The notes under the pieces are model-generated. The model was not told the DNA's origin, did not search any database, and was given only the letters and a program-made list of their open reading frames with translations. A DNA stretch of 64,000 nucleotides from Rhineura floridana. Its lineage: Eukaryota > Chordata > Lepidosauria > Squamata > Rhineuridae. This document shows positions 60,501-64,000 of this stretch, piece by piece. The stretch lies in contig NC_084483.1 in the NCBI RefSeq assembly GCF_030035675.1, positions 148,153,425 through 148,217,424 on the forward strand, written 5' to 3'. A program made the position numbers and the translations under genes. Position 1 is the stretch's first letter, and the number at the start of each line of letters is the position of its first letter.

Positions 60501-63500
60501 AAATACAGTGATAAAATACACCCCTGTCTCACACCCTTTCCAATGGGGAACCAATCAGTTTCTCCATATTCTGTCCTTACACTAGCTTCGTGTTCAGAGT
60601 ACAGGTTGCGCATCAGGACAATCAGATGCTGTGGCACCCCCATTTCTTTTAAAGCATTCCATAATTTTTCATGATCTACACAATCAAAGGCTTTGCTGTA
60701 ATCTATAAAGCACAGGGTGATTTCCTTCTGAAATTCCTTCGTCTGTTCCAGTATCCAACATATGTTTGTGATATGATCTCTGGTGCCTCTACCCTTTCTG
60801 AATCCAGCTTGGGCATCTGGCATTTCTCGCTCCATGTATGGTAAGAGCCTTTGTTGTAGAATCTTGAGCATTACTCTACTTGCATGGGATATTAAGGCAA
60901 TAGTTCGATAATTACTGCATTCCCTGGGGTCTCCTTTCTTTGAAATTGGGATGTATATTGAATGCTTCTAGTCTGTGGGCCATTGTTTAGTTTTCCATAT
61001 TTCTTGACAAATTTCTCTCAAAATTTGGATATATTCAGTCTCAGCAGCTTGTAGCAACTCTATTGGTATGCCATCTGTTCCTGGTGATTTGTTTCTTCCA
61101 AGTATTTTAAGAGCAGCTTTCACCTCACATTCTAAAATTTCTGGTTCTTCATCCGTGAATGAATCTGTCATCCTGGCATCTCCTTTATAGAGTTCCTTTT
61201 ATTTCATCTCTGTCAGTCAATGTGTTCCCCTGTTGATTATTCAACATCCTACCCTTGGTTTAAATTTCCCTTTAATTTCTCTAATCTTTCAGAATAGGGC
61301 TCTTGTTCTACCCTTTTGTGGCCCTCTTCTATTTCTATACAATAACTACTGTAATAGTTCTAAATTATATCCTGACTGTCCACCAAATAGTGTTCAAGGC
61401 AGCTAGCTGCAATAATACAAGTATAATAGAATATCATAATATACAACAGATATTTTATCAAATTTTACACCAACAAAATACAAAATATAACACAGGTAAG
61501 TAAAACAATAATAAATAAAAGCAACCAATTAGAACTCAAAAATCCTGTTCCACCCTTCATTCTTGTTCCTTGTACTTTTTTTCACCAAAATATGAACTAA
61601 CATAGCCTTTCCATAAGCTTATTCAACAATCATGTCTGATGTACGCAAGACGCACAAATCAATTGTGCCCCACCATATTTTCTCTGGACCTCTCAAGATT
61701 GATTTTTCTCTTTTTTTGCGAGAGTATTTTCTTTAGTGGTGGATTTATACTGTACTGTCCACATATCATTCCACTTTATTAACTGTCCTGTGATGCTTCC
61801 TCAATTTTATTGAATTACTGCTGTCTGGAGAGGCACTCTTGCACTACAGTGCAACAAAGGCAGAGTACATTTGTGGTATAAAAAGCCAGAGGATTTCAGG
61901 AGGAAGTTATGGGGCATGCACAGATTAGAAGTGAAGCAGTATGTCTGTCCCAAAACTTTTAGGAACCATATTGCGCAACTGTATATAACCACCCTGATTC
62001 TATCATGAGCACAAATAATCATAAATGCACAATAAAAAAGATTTATACAGCTGCCTGTTTCCTGGTCAATCTAAGGTAGCTAACATGGCAGCCACAGTGC
62101 CTCTGCACCAGCAGAGCCCTTCCTTAGAACCTCGGGGGTTCCTTCCAGGGTGTAGTCATCCAGAGTTGTAGACCCCTTACTTTTTTGAGAGCAAAGGCCC
62201 AGCCAGGTCTCTATGTAGGAGCCAATCAGCATGAAAGGAGATTTGTCAGCCACTGAGAAGACTCTTCTCAACAGCTTACCCACAGCCTCCCCTTTCATGC
62301 TAATTGGCTCCTAGGGACGTCTGTAGTTGAGGACAGCAAGAGAAACAAGGGAAAGAGTGTGTGCCTGTGAGGGAGTGTGGCATCACTATCATGAAGGGAC
62401 CCTGCACTTCTGAATTTGCCACTACACTACTGGTCCCATCTGAAAATAGGCTTGAAACAAGCATTTTATTGTAGCCAACAAAATATGTTGCAGTGTGTGC
62501 TTGTTTGTGGGTATGTGGGTTGTATCCAAAGCAATGCCAGTGGAGTTCTGGCACTTATGTTTCCCTCTACTGCCCCCCCCAAATCTTGTCTGGAGGGTCC
62601 ACCAACTGTCTGCAGCTGATTTTGAAGGTGCACAAGGGTCCAAAGGGGAGAGGAGAGGAGGGAAAGGTTTACAAGGAATGGCAACAAAATTAAGTAGGAG
62701 CTATGAGGTCAGATATAAAGGGCATGGGCATCTACAGAGTGTACCTCCCTTGCCATTGAGGAACATCTGTATATAAGAATAGAATTACATAATTCAACAG
62801 TATTGTCACACCATGGTGCTTTATTGCTATAAAAATGTATACAGGTGAAGTTTCATTTTTAAACAGTATTATTTTTATAGTGTCAGAATAATAATTCCAA
62901 CACTCCTCTTTCCCTCCCCTAAAGATGCAAAGATATAAAAACAAACTGACTTTTGTAAAGCTCCAAGGAGCTTTGAAAAAGACTTTAGACCTAGGCTTCA
63001 GAGCTGCACTTCTTCCACCATCACCACCACCACTATCCACCGCACTAGTTCAAGACACATCCTTGCTGCTCCACTAGGCAACATTTTACATTTTATGATC
63101 TCTGGTAATAGCGACTGATGATTAATAAATGTTGATTATATATTGATATTTCTTGACATTATTTCATTTACATTCTGAAGAATTTTGGTTGGGGCATGAC
63201 AACTTTATAAGCTCATCGGGGGTCAATGAACTCAGAATTTGGAAAACCATGATTCAGACCATTTGTATTCCACCCTTCATCCAAAGATCTCAGGCCAGGT
63301 AAAAACAAAATTCAATAAAACAGCATACCCATATGTATGATTATAAATACACAATAAAATCACAAGTACAGCAATTACTAAACATCAGTGACCATTTCTA
63401 GATGCCTGGATAAAAAGCCCAGGGTTATATTCAAAGCAACATTAAGCAGATTGTTCCGTTGTGCAAGGAGAAATCTTGCGCTGACAGAACAATCTCCCCC

Positions 63501-63814
63501 TCCCCCACGTGTCCCCTAAATCTGTTCCTGGGGTTCCCCCAATCCCCCAGAGCAGATTTGGAGATGCCGCGGAGCACATACAGGGGGAGAGGGGGGAATA
63601 TCCCCTTGTGCTAGCACAATGTTTTCATTTACCACCCCAAATACCCCAAGAATAAATGCCAACTGAATTTCAAGAGGCAGGACATTCCAAAGCTGGAGTG
63701 CCACCATGGAGAAGGCCTGCCTGCTACTATTCAGGGTAAGTTCAACTAGATGTTACCAATTTTCAGTAACAGCCCCAAGTTCTTTGCAGCTTTGCTCTTA
63801 GTCTGTCCAGTTCC
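25232..63814 (-). CDS. EIF2AK2: EIF2AK2 / PKR, dsRNA-activated eIF2alpha kinase
   Basis: PKR senses double-stranded RNA in the cytoplasm, dimerises, autophosphorylates and phosphorylates eIF2alpha to stop translation. Thirteen exons are visible on this strand: 63814-63757, 59390-59317, 44048-43971, 43307-43211, 41523-41489, 41343-41272, 38190-38071, 34263-34135, 31995-31812, 29685-29551, 27855-27757, 25487-25425 and 25339-25232. The last twelve join in phase into 397 residues and TAG. Seen in order: a Ser/Thr-rich linker, glycine loop [13 protein letters not shown], catalytic Lys in [50 protein letters not shown], activation segment [16 protein letters not shown] and C-terminus HTC. Both activation-loop Thr residues (human T446, T451) are kept. 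The N-terminal dsRBD exons are mostly missing, and one exon between 63757 and 59390 was not found. Synteny with GPATCH11 separates it from HRI, PERK and GCN2. Confidence 0.95.
25425..25487 (-). CDS. EIF2AK2: EIF2AK2 exon (helix G region)
   Basis: A 21-codon, phase-0 exon with acceptor tgatttttcag and donor gtatac. It encodes [20 protein letters not shown] plus one Glu, in the part of the kinase lobe that contacts eIF2alpha in human PKR. Confidence 0.9.
25488..27756 (-). other. EIF2AK2 intron
   Basis: It contains the purine-rich repeat at 27.16-27.3 kb; the rest is unassigned. Several short open frames lack recognisable motifs. Confidence 0.55.
27163..27295. repeat. (GA)n/(GGGGA)n purine tract
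   Basis: About 130 bases contain only G and A on the + strand, as mixed GAGA and GGGGGG blocks. It produces low-complexity open frames on both strands. Confidence 0.95.
27757..27855 (-). CDS. EIF2AK2: EIF2AK2 exon (kinase subdomain IX-X)
   Basis: 33 codons in phase 0; acceptor gtccgcag, donor gtaaat. It encodes [20 protein letters not shown] then [13 protein letters not shown]. The Asp of subdomain IX (EVDIFPLG) is present. Confidence 0.93.
27856..29282 (-). other. EIF2AK2 intron
   Basis: It holds a poly-T run near 28760 and a SINE-like piece at about 28975-29150 ('ttcctctcaatctcaattat' then 'agggttgctgtgataata'). The rest is unassigned. Confidence 0.45.
29283..29450 (-). repeat. CR1-type LINE 3' end fragment
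   Basis: The blocks 'gcccatctagttcagcatta', 'tagtggccaactggatcccc' and 'cagcaactggtattctgagg' parallel the CR1 3' UTR at 45.57-45.75 kb. Confidence 0.7.
29551..29685 (-). CDS. EIF2AK2: EIF2AK2 exon (DFG and activation loop)
   Basis: 45 codons in phase 0; acceptor gctttcacag, donor gtaatt. It encodes [20 protein letters not shown] then TSG...[16 protein letters not shown]. It carries the metal-binding DFG and the two autophosphorylated threonine positions. Confidence 0.95.
29955..30106 (+). repeat. 5S rRNA-derived SINE
   Basis: The head 'gctgaagttaagcaggtctg' with 'ggtctagtcagtgccacctg' and 'ggaacc' matches the internal promoter half of 5S rRNA (AAGCTAAGCAGGGTCGGGCC and CTGGTTAGT...CCTGGGAA). 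The tail 'aaaggtggggtgcaaatgta' plus an A-rich end is L2-like. A SINE with this head and a LINE tail fits the 5S class of SINEs. Confidence 0.75.
30380..30485. repeat. hAT MITE fragment
   Basis: Contains 'gactctagctcccatcagcc', 'ccagccaaaatagac', and 'gttgggagtagtagtccag', the interior and right part of the MITE family. Confidence 0.5.
30486..30588. repeat. (CA)n microsatellite
   Basis: About 50 CA units interrupted by occasional CT. Confidence 0.97.
30589..31423 (-). other. EIF2AK2 intron, unassigned
   Basis: GC-richer than its surroundings, with no exon or named repeat recognised. Confidence 0.4.
31424..31456. repeat. (GTT)n microsatellite
   Basis: About ten GTT/ATT units at the end of a reverse LINE fragment. 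Confidence 0.9.
31457..31740 (-). repeat. LINE fragment, reverse
   Basis: 'ccctaaggtctcagggcggg' and 'acaggtgtgtcttcagcact'-like text is the reverse of L2-type LINE 3' sequence. Confidence 0.45.
31812..31995 (-). CDS. EIF2AK2: EIF2AK2 exon (hinge to catalytic loop)
   Basis: Acceptor ttttaacag, donor gtatgt; 184 bases starting with one base of an Arg codon. It encodes [20 protein letters not shown], then a helical segment ending [21 protein letters not shown] is the catalytic loop. Confidence 0.95.
32220..32790 (+). repeat. L2-type LINE 3' end
   Basis: A short open stretch reads [20 protein letters not shown] then [14 protein letters not shown], the C-terminal L2 RT region. 3' UTR follows, ending 'gggcgggatataaatttaac'. 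Confidence 0.75.
32800..33480 (-). repeat. L2-type LINE fragment, reverse
   Basis: 'gcatttgcactagctg'-like and 'ctctcctagccactgaggtt' blocks match the reverse of the L2 RT C-terminal half; no frame is kept. Confidence 0.5.
33481..34134 (-). other. EIF2AK2 intron, unassigned
   Basis: No recognised feature apart from AT-rich LINE-like text near 33.5-33.7 kb. Confidence 0.4.
34135..34263 (-). CDS. EIF2AK2: EIF2AK2 exon (helix C and kinase insert)
   Basis: Acceptor cttcaaccag, donor gtaatt. It encodes [20 protein letters not shown] then [20 protein letters not shown]. The helix-C Glu (EVQVLAKL) is present. The kinase insert after NCW is much shorter than in human PKR. Confidence 0.94.
34405..34601. 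mobile_element. Candidate MITE (about 197 bp)
   Basis: The ends are inverted: 'gggcagtacccagcaa' on the left and 'ttgctgggtatcacc' on the right. The C-rich interior resembles 3596-3793 and 63417-63640. Confidence 0.5.
34602..35474 (-). other. EIF2AK2 intron, unassigned
   Basis: No exon or named repeat recognised. Confidence 0.4.
35475..36897 (-). mobile_element. L2-type LINE, 5'-truncated
   Basis: Same subfamily as the 1-kb copy. On the - strand it runs from RT block A to a 3' UTR ('gtcgcctatctgtccgagtt' in + orientation) and an ATT-type tail at 35481-35500. Confidence 0.9.
35647..36897 (-). pseudogene. L2-type LINE reverse transcriptase fragment, one stop
   Basis: The frame reads [37 protein letters not shown], then at about 36590 a TAG replaces the Gln of the VPQGS motif. 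It then stays open through [29 protein letters not shown] and [18 protein letters not shown] to TAA at 35647. Compared with the 1-kb copy it lacks the N-terminal 60 or so residues of the visible RT. Confidence 0.88.
36898..37429. repeat. Unclassified repeat with LTR-like features
   Basis: It contains 'tttaataaagttatttctta' (a polyadenylation signal context) followed by a T/G-rich block, as in some LTR ends. It sits between two L2 pieces. A fossil LTR-type fragment is one possibility; the family and ends are not established. Confidence 0.25.
37430..37500 (+). repeat. L2 3' tail with (ATT)n
   Basis: 'gacagagtggccattcattc' and 'ccagataggcggcataaaa' match the 3' end of the 1-kb L2 copy, ending in ATT repeats. 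Confidence 0.7.
37745..37862. mobile_element. hAT-type MITE, degenerate
   Basis: Inverted arms 'ggcaccctccagatgttgtt' and 'aacatctggagggcac' enclose 'cagcctcagccagcatagcc', the MITE core. Confidence 0.65.
38071..38190 (-). CDS. EIF2AK2: EIF2AK2 exon (glycine loop and catalytic lysine)
   Basis: Acceptor ttaaaaaaaag, donor gtaagt. It encodes [20 protein letters not shown] then [20 protein letters not shown]. The ATP-binding glycine loop and the VKR lysine (human K296 position) are intact. The acceptor has a poor pyrimidine tract. Confidence 0.93.
38480..39330 (-). repeat. L2-type LINE fragment, reverse
   Basis: 'gtcaagaccagcacttcaca' and 'accagctgcattttgtacaa' are reverse L2 RT/UTR sequence, decayed. 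Confidence 0.55.
39339..39476. mobile_element. hAT-type MITE (138 bp) with 8-bp duplication
   Basis: The element is almost a perfect palindrome: the left arm 'agtgggccaccagatgttgt' is mirrored by 'acaacatctggtggcccact'. It is flanked by CACTAGAA at 39331-39338 and 39477-39484. An 8-bp target duplication is the hAT signature. Confidence 0.9.
39485..40195 (+). repeat. L2-type LINE 3' part, split by a MITE
   Basis: 'ctggtccaaaatgcagcagc' encodes the L2 QNAAAR motif and 'caggcccaattcaaggtgct' the AQFKVL motif. The copy ends in 'aagggcaagtaataaattga'. The second hAT MITE sits inside it. Confidence 0.7.
39716..39853. mobile_element. hAT-type MITE (138 bp) with 8-bp duplication
   Basis: Same length and palindromic layout as the copy 240 bases upstream. 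It is flanked by CCCTAGGG at 39708-39715 and 39854-39861. Confidence 0.92.
40400..41060 (-). repeat. L2-type LINE fragment, reverse
   Basis: 'ctgactgaaagaaagagctg' and 'ccatggttgatagcatcaaa' parallel the reverse RT sequence at 36.45-36.8 kb. Confidence 0.55.
41272..41343 (-). CDS. EIF2AK2: EIF2AK2 exon (linker to kinase)
   Basis: Acceptor tttttcctaag, donor gtaaga. It encodes [20 protein letters not shown] then INQ; human PKR has [20 protein letters not shown] at the same place. Confidence 0.92.
41489..41523 (-). CDS. EIF2AK2: EIF2AK2 micro-exon (linker)
   Basis: A 35-base exon encoding [11 protein letters not shown], with acceptor ttgctatag and donor gtaagtg. Phase fits both neighbours. 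Confidence 0.85.
41524..42715 (-). other. EIF2AK2 intron, unassigned
   Basis: AT-rich. An LINE-like tail is suspected at about 41.8-41.96 kb ('ggacaggcctttgaaatatg'). Nothing else is recognised. Confidence 0.4.
42720..42916 (+). repeat. tRNA-derived SINE with CR1-like tail
   Basis: Head 'gactgtagcgcggtgctaga' with B box 'ggttcaatcctcgg', tail 'tcctatgttcctatga'; same family as 9005-9208. Confidence 0.75.
43211..43307 (-). CDS. EIF2AK2: EIF2AK2 exon (interdomain linker)
   Basis: Acceptor tttctctag, donor gtatga. It encodes [20 protein letters not shown] then [12 protein letters not shown], between the dsRBDs and kinase. Confidence 0.88.
43971..44048 (-). CDS. EIF2AK2: EIF2AK2 exon (interdomain linker)
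   Basis: Acceptor cttgtctttcag, donor gtaaga. It encodes [20 protein letters not shown] then SGVYT; Ser/Thr-rich. Confidence 0.87.
44334..44621 (-). repeat. L1-like ORF2 C-terminal fragment
   Basis: A 95-codon open frame reads [20 protein letters not shown] then [15 protein letters not shown], the type of C-terminal sequence seen at the end of vertebrate L1 ORF2. The family is inferred. Confidence 0.5.
44622..45562 (-). other. EIF2AK2 intron with hAT MITE piece
   Basis: A hAT MITE remnant lies at about 45215-45300 ('gggatggggaacctgtgagc', 'aacaacagctggaggacca'). The rest is unassigned. Confidence 0.45.
45768..46493 (-). CDS. CR1-type LINE reverse transcriptase C-terminal part
   Basis: A 241-codon open frame: [74 protein letters not shown] and [20 protein letters not shown]. 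These are hallmark C-terminal RT motifs of CR1/L3-type LINEs. The upstream RT block with [18 protein letters not shown] and FADDTKLF is now 12 kb away at 58.5-58.64 kb, so no full product can be made. The frame has stayed open, suggesting a moderate age. Confidence 0.88.
   Translation of the reverse strand: MEKWQMQFSINKCKIMYIGAKNLNFTYTLMGSELAVTDQERDLGVVVDSTMKMSTQCAAAVKKANSMLGIIRKGIENKTADIIMPLYKSMVRPHLEYCVQFWTPRLKKDIIELEKVQKRATRMIKGMERLPYEERLQHLGLFSLEKRRVRGDMIEVYKIMHGIEKVDREKFFSLSHNTRTRGHSKKLNVGRFRTDKRKYFFTQCIVKLWNLLPQDAVMATSLDGFKRRLDQFMEDRAINGY
46531..46550. repeat. Target-site duplication of L1, left copy
   Basis: CCACAATCCCTTTTTGTTTT, repeated at 58484-58503. Confidence 0.93.
46755..47314 (-). 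pseudogene. L1 ORF2 C-terminal segment
   Basis: In two overlapping frames: [15 protein letters not shown], then [20 protein letters not shown] and [14 protein letters not shown] (the cysteine-containing C-terminus), then [20 protein letters not shown] and a stop after LGFDD at 46755. It continues the ORF2 piece that ends at 53568 on the far side of the Ngaro-type insertion. Confidence 0.85.
47315..47513 (+). repeat. Ngaro-type split repeat A1 (199 bp)
   Basis: Starts cccgttccgtgcccggtacc and ends ggcggcg; no difference from A2 was found by eye. CpG-rich with a palindromic 'tggcgcgcca' core. Confidence 0.95.
47514..47900 (+). repeat. GC-rich imperfect tandem repeats inside the Ngaro-type element
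   Basis: Variants of 'gatgggccggcctcgcggct' and 'gcgacgaggcac' recur two to three times. They create an open frame rich in Gly, Ala and Arg, which is not taken as a known protein. Confidence 0.7.
49661..51340 (+). pseudogene. Ngaro-type RT/RNase-H region (fossil)
   Basis: Translations in this stretch resemble the reverse transcriptase of Ngaro elements, with an RT core at about 49.84-50.5 kb and the possible RNase-H part downstream. The region is broken and not expected to yield protein. Confidence 0.65.
51816..52163 (+). repeat. 85-bp tandem array, four units
   Basis: The word acatgcag recurs at 51816, 51901, 51986, 52071 and 52156, exactly 85 bases apart. Units share 'ggagggcaaggccctcagtg' and 'cgtctgctgtggtcagaca'. 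It lies inside the Ngaro-type element, upstream of B1. Confidence 0.95.
52271..52714 (+). repeat. Ngaro-type split repeat B1 (444 bp)
   Basis: Starts ttgtggcaaagaagtgcggg and ends aggccgcaat, abutting A2. One difference from B2 was noticed by eye. Confidence 0.95.
52715..52913 (+). repeat. Ngaro-type split repeat A2 (199 bp)
   Basis: Copy of A1, directly after B1. Confidence 0.95.
53124..53567 (+). repeat. Ngaro-type split repeat B2 (444 bp)
   Basis: Copy of B1; its last base abuts L1 ORF2 sequence. It is separated from A2 by 210 bases found nowhere else in the element. Confidence 0.95.
53568..55536 (-). pseudogene. L1 ORF2 reverse transcriptase segment, one stop
   Basis: From 55536: [55 protein letters not shown] and [11 protein letters not shown], then an in-frame TAA at about 55075. 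The same frame then continues with [47 protein letters not shown] and [10 protein letters not shown]. All major L1 RT blocks, including the FADD catalytic motif, are present. The frame runs up to the Ngaro-type insertion. Confidence 0.92.
55537..56767 (-). pseudogene. L1 ORF2 endonuclease and linker, frameshifted
   Basis: The start at 56767 reads [20 protein letters not shown] then [11 protein letters not shown], the AP-endonuclease N-terminus with its catalytic Glu. A frame change occurs at the A-run near 56570. The next frame has [40 protein letters not shown] and [10 protein letters not shown] (GDWN and SDH catalytic motifs). Another break falls at the A-run near 56055. A helical linker follows at 55904-55611. 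Confidence 0.9.
56783..57691 (-). CDS. L1 ORF1 protein (RNA-binding chaperone)
   Basis: A complete 302-residue frame that would coat L1 RNA and form trimers. It has an N-terminal coiled coil ([40 protein letters not shown]). An RRM-like domain follows with [20 protein letters not shown]. The C-terminal domain reads [26 protein letters not shown] and [20 protein letters not shown]. It lies 15 bases upstream of ORF2 on the same strand, as in other L1s. Intact, although ORF2 is not. Confidence 0.9.
   Translation of the reverse strand: MKMTTKKATKAQERRGLIDPQEGAIPPDMFQKIMEGINDIKQEMKTELMDIKDYIKTQVDEIKGTIGQIKEDAKNTKEKVQILENRTDILNLELEKNLDYMAVTEMRNKEHCLRFRAIPEETGEDIRDKIVNALVKFLDLNEDWMEFEIDKVYRINSRYATMKKIPRDVLVHFIKKTTRDMVLQQHFKNTFKIDGKEILVMKEIPIRLLRKRKEYAFLTEKLKQRKIQFRWDVPEGVIFTFRQQKYRLNTVQKARDFLRKASKDMDEDKLKDMDIIPGEQSQQGYAEEGKEDDGLKGASGTF
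57692..58483 (-). other. L1 5' UTR
   Basis: Non-coding sequence between ORF1 and the right target duplication. The element probably starts at 58483 ('cttccgggaagtc' in + orientation). Confidence 0.75.
58484..58503. repeat. Target-site duplication of L1, right copy
   Basis: Exact partner of 46531-46550; here followed by AACAACC, giving the TTTT/AA nick. Confidence 0.93.
58484..58640 (-). mobile_element. CR1-type LINE, 5' part (truncated)
   Basis: On the - strand: [20 protein letters not shown] then [20 protein letters not shown]. It continues into the 45563-46550 piece once the L1 is removed. The 5' end is lost. Confidence 0.9.
58641..59316 (-). other. EIF2AK2 intron, unassigned
   Basis: Overlapping open frames at 58702-58959 lack recognisable motifs. 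LINE-like text occurs near 58.97-59.2 kb. Confidence 0.4.
59317..59390 (-). CDS. EIF2AK2: EIF2AK2 exon (interdomain linker)
   Basis: Acceptor attgttttccag, donor gtaagt. It encodes [20 protein letters not shown] then EASV, and its phase fits the exon 15 kb away at 44048. Confidence 0.87.
59466..59585. repeat. hAT MITE, degenerate
   Basis: 'catttgccaacctggtgttc' and 'tggactacaattcccatctg' match the left arm of the MITE family. Confidence 0.55.
59808..61345 (-). mobile_element. BovB (RTE-clade) LINE, 5'-truncated
   Basis: 3' end at about 59808 ('ccttcaagtcgatcacgact'). On the - strand the RT reads [54 protein letters not shown] and [12 protein letters not shown]. The C-terminal part reads [40 protein letters not shown] and [13 protein letters not shown]. 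Better preserved than the 5.3-8.5 kb copy, but with several frame breaks. Confidence 0.9.
61346..62200 (-). other. EIF2AK2 intron, unassigned
   Basis: No exon or named repeat was recognised; the missing dsRBD-to-linker exon may lie between here and 63757. Confidence 0.4.
62217..62312. repeat. Inverted repeat, 22-base arms
   Basis: Arms aggagccaatcagcatgaaagg... at 62217-62238 and its mirror at 62291-62312 differ at one base; the loop is 52 bases. Likely a small MITE. Confidence 0.6.
62313..63416 (-). other. EIF2AK2 intron, unassigned
   Basis: LINE-like reverse tail text near 63.26-63.4 kb; otherwise nothing supported. Confidence 0.4.
63417..63640. repeat. Candidate MITE, shared with 3.6 kb and 34.4 kb
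   Basis: The C-rich core 'gttcctggggttcccccaat' with 'ccccagagcagatttggaga' parallels the 34.4-kb copy. Confidence 0.4.
63757..63814 (-). CDS. EIF2AK2: EIF2AK2 exon (end of a dsRNA-binding domain)
   Basis: Acceptor tgtctgtttag, donor gtaaca. It encodes [19 protein letters not shown], which matches the KxxAK helix that closes a dsRBD (human dsRBD2 has GTGSTKQEAKQLAAKLAYL). The lysines contact the dsRNA backbone in the family. It ends one base into a codon, so an unseen exon must link it to 59390. Confidence 0.75.
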
Positions 63815-64000
63815 CTAAACAGACATATGGCATGGGATCAACCACAGAAAATCATCTCAGATTATTTAATTTGCTTTGGTTTCTTGGTAAAGCTACGCAA
63901 CAAAGGAAAGGGAAACGAAGAAACACAGCTTCTACACATTTGAATACATTAAAAGAAAGTGCTTTGTACGACACTGTGGGTTGGAGGCTTTAATTTACTC

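Overview
This is a piece of vertebrate nuclear genome, most likely from a squamate reptile. It contains two host genes in introns-and-exons form, embedded in about 60 kb of mostly transposon-derived DNA. The repeat mix points to a squamate: BovB (RTE) LINEs, L2- and CR1-type LINEs with microsatellite tails, an L1, a Tc1-like transposon, hAT and pogo/Tigger-like MITEs, tRNA- and 5S-derived SINEs and an Ngaro-type tyrosine-recombinase retrotransposon. No bacterial features (operons, CRISPR) are present.

Host genes. On the + strand, six exons between 4353 and 14954 are the 3' part of GPATCH11 (G-patch domain protein 11). They join into one open frame ending at a stop codon; the N-terminal and G-patch exons lie off the left edge or were not found. 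On the - strand, thirteen exons between 63814 and 25232 belong to EIF2AK2 (PKR, the double-stranded-RNA-activated eIF2alpha kinase). The last twelve join into one uninterrupted frame of 397 residues covering the linker and the whole kinase domain. The most upstream exon carries the end of a dsRNA-binding domain. The two genes are convergent, as they are in other amniotes (GPATCH11 then EIF2AK2), which supports both identifications.

Layout. 1-1610: L2-type LINE with an ATT tail. 1.6-4.3 kb: LINE remnants and MITEs. 4.35-15 kb: GPATCH11 exons with a near-complete BovB (5.3-8.5 kb) and a Tc1-like element (11.1-12.6 kb) in its introns. 15-25.2 kb: intergenic region with Tigger-like MITEs and a long L2 LINE (20.2-23.5 kb). 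25.2-63.8 kb: EIF2AK2, whose introns hold an L2 copy (35.5-36.9 kb), hAT MITEs, SINEs and a second, truncated BovB (59.8-61.3 kb).

The most striking structure is a three-level nest in one EIF2AK2 intron. A CR1-type LINE (45.56-46.55 kb and 58.48-58.64 kb) is split by an L1 with a 20-bp target duplication. That L1 is itself split by a 6,253-bp Ngaro-type element (47315-53567) with split direct repeats (A1 ... B1-A2 ... B2) and no target duplication. All functional assignments rest on reading translations, splice sites and motifs by eye; no database search was run.
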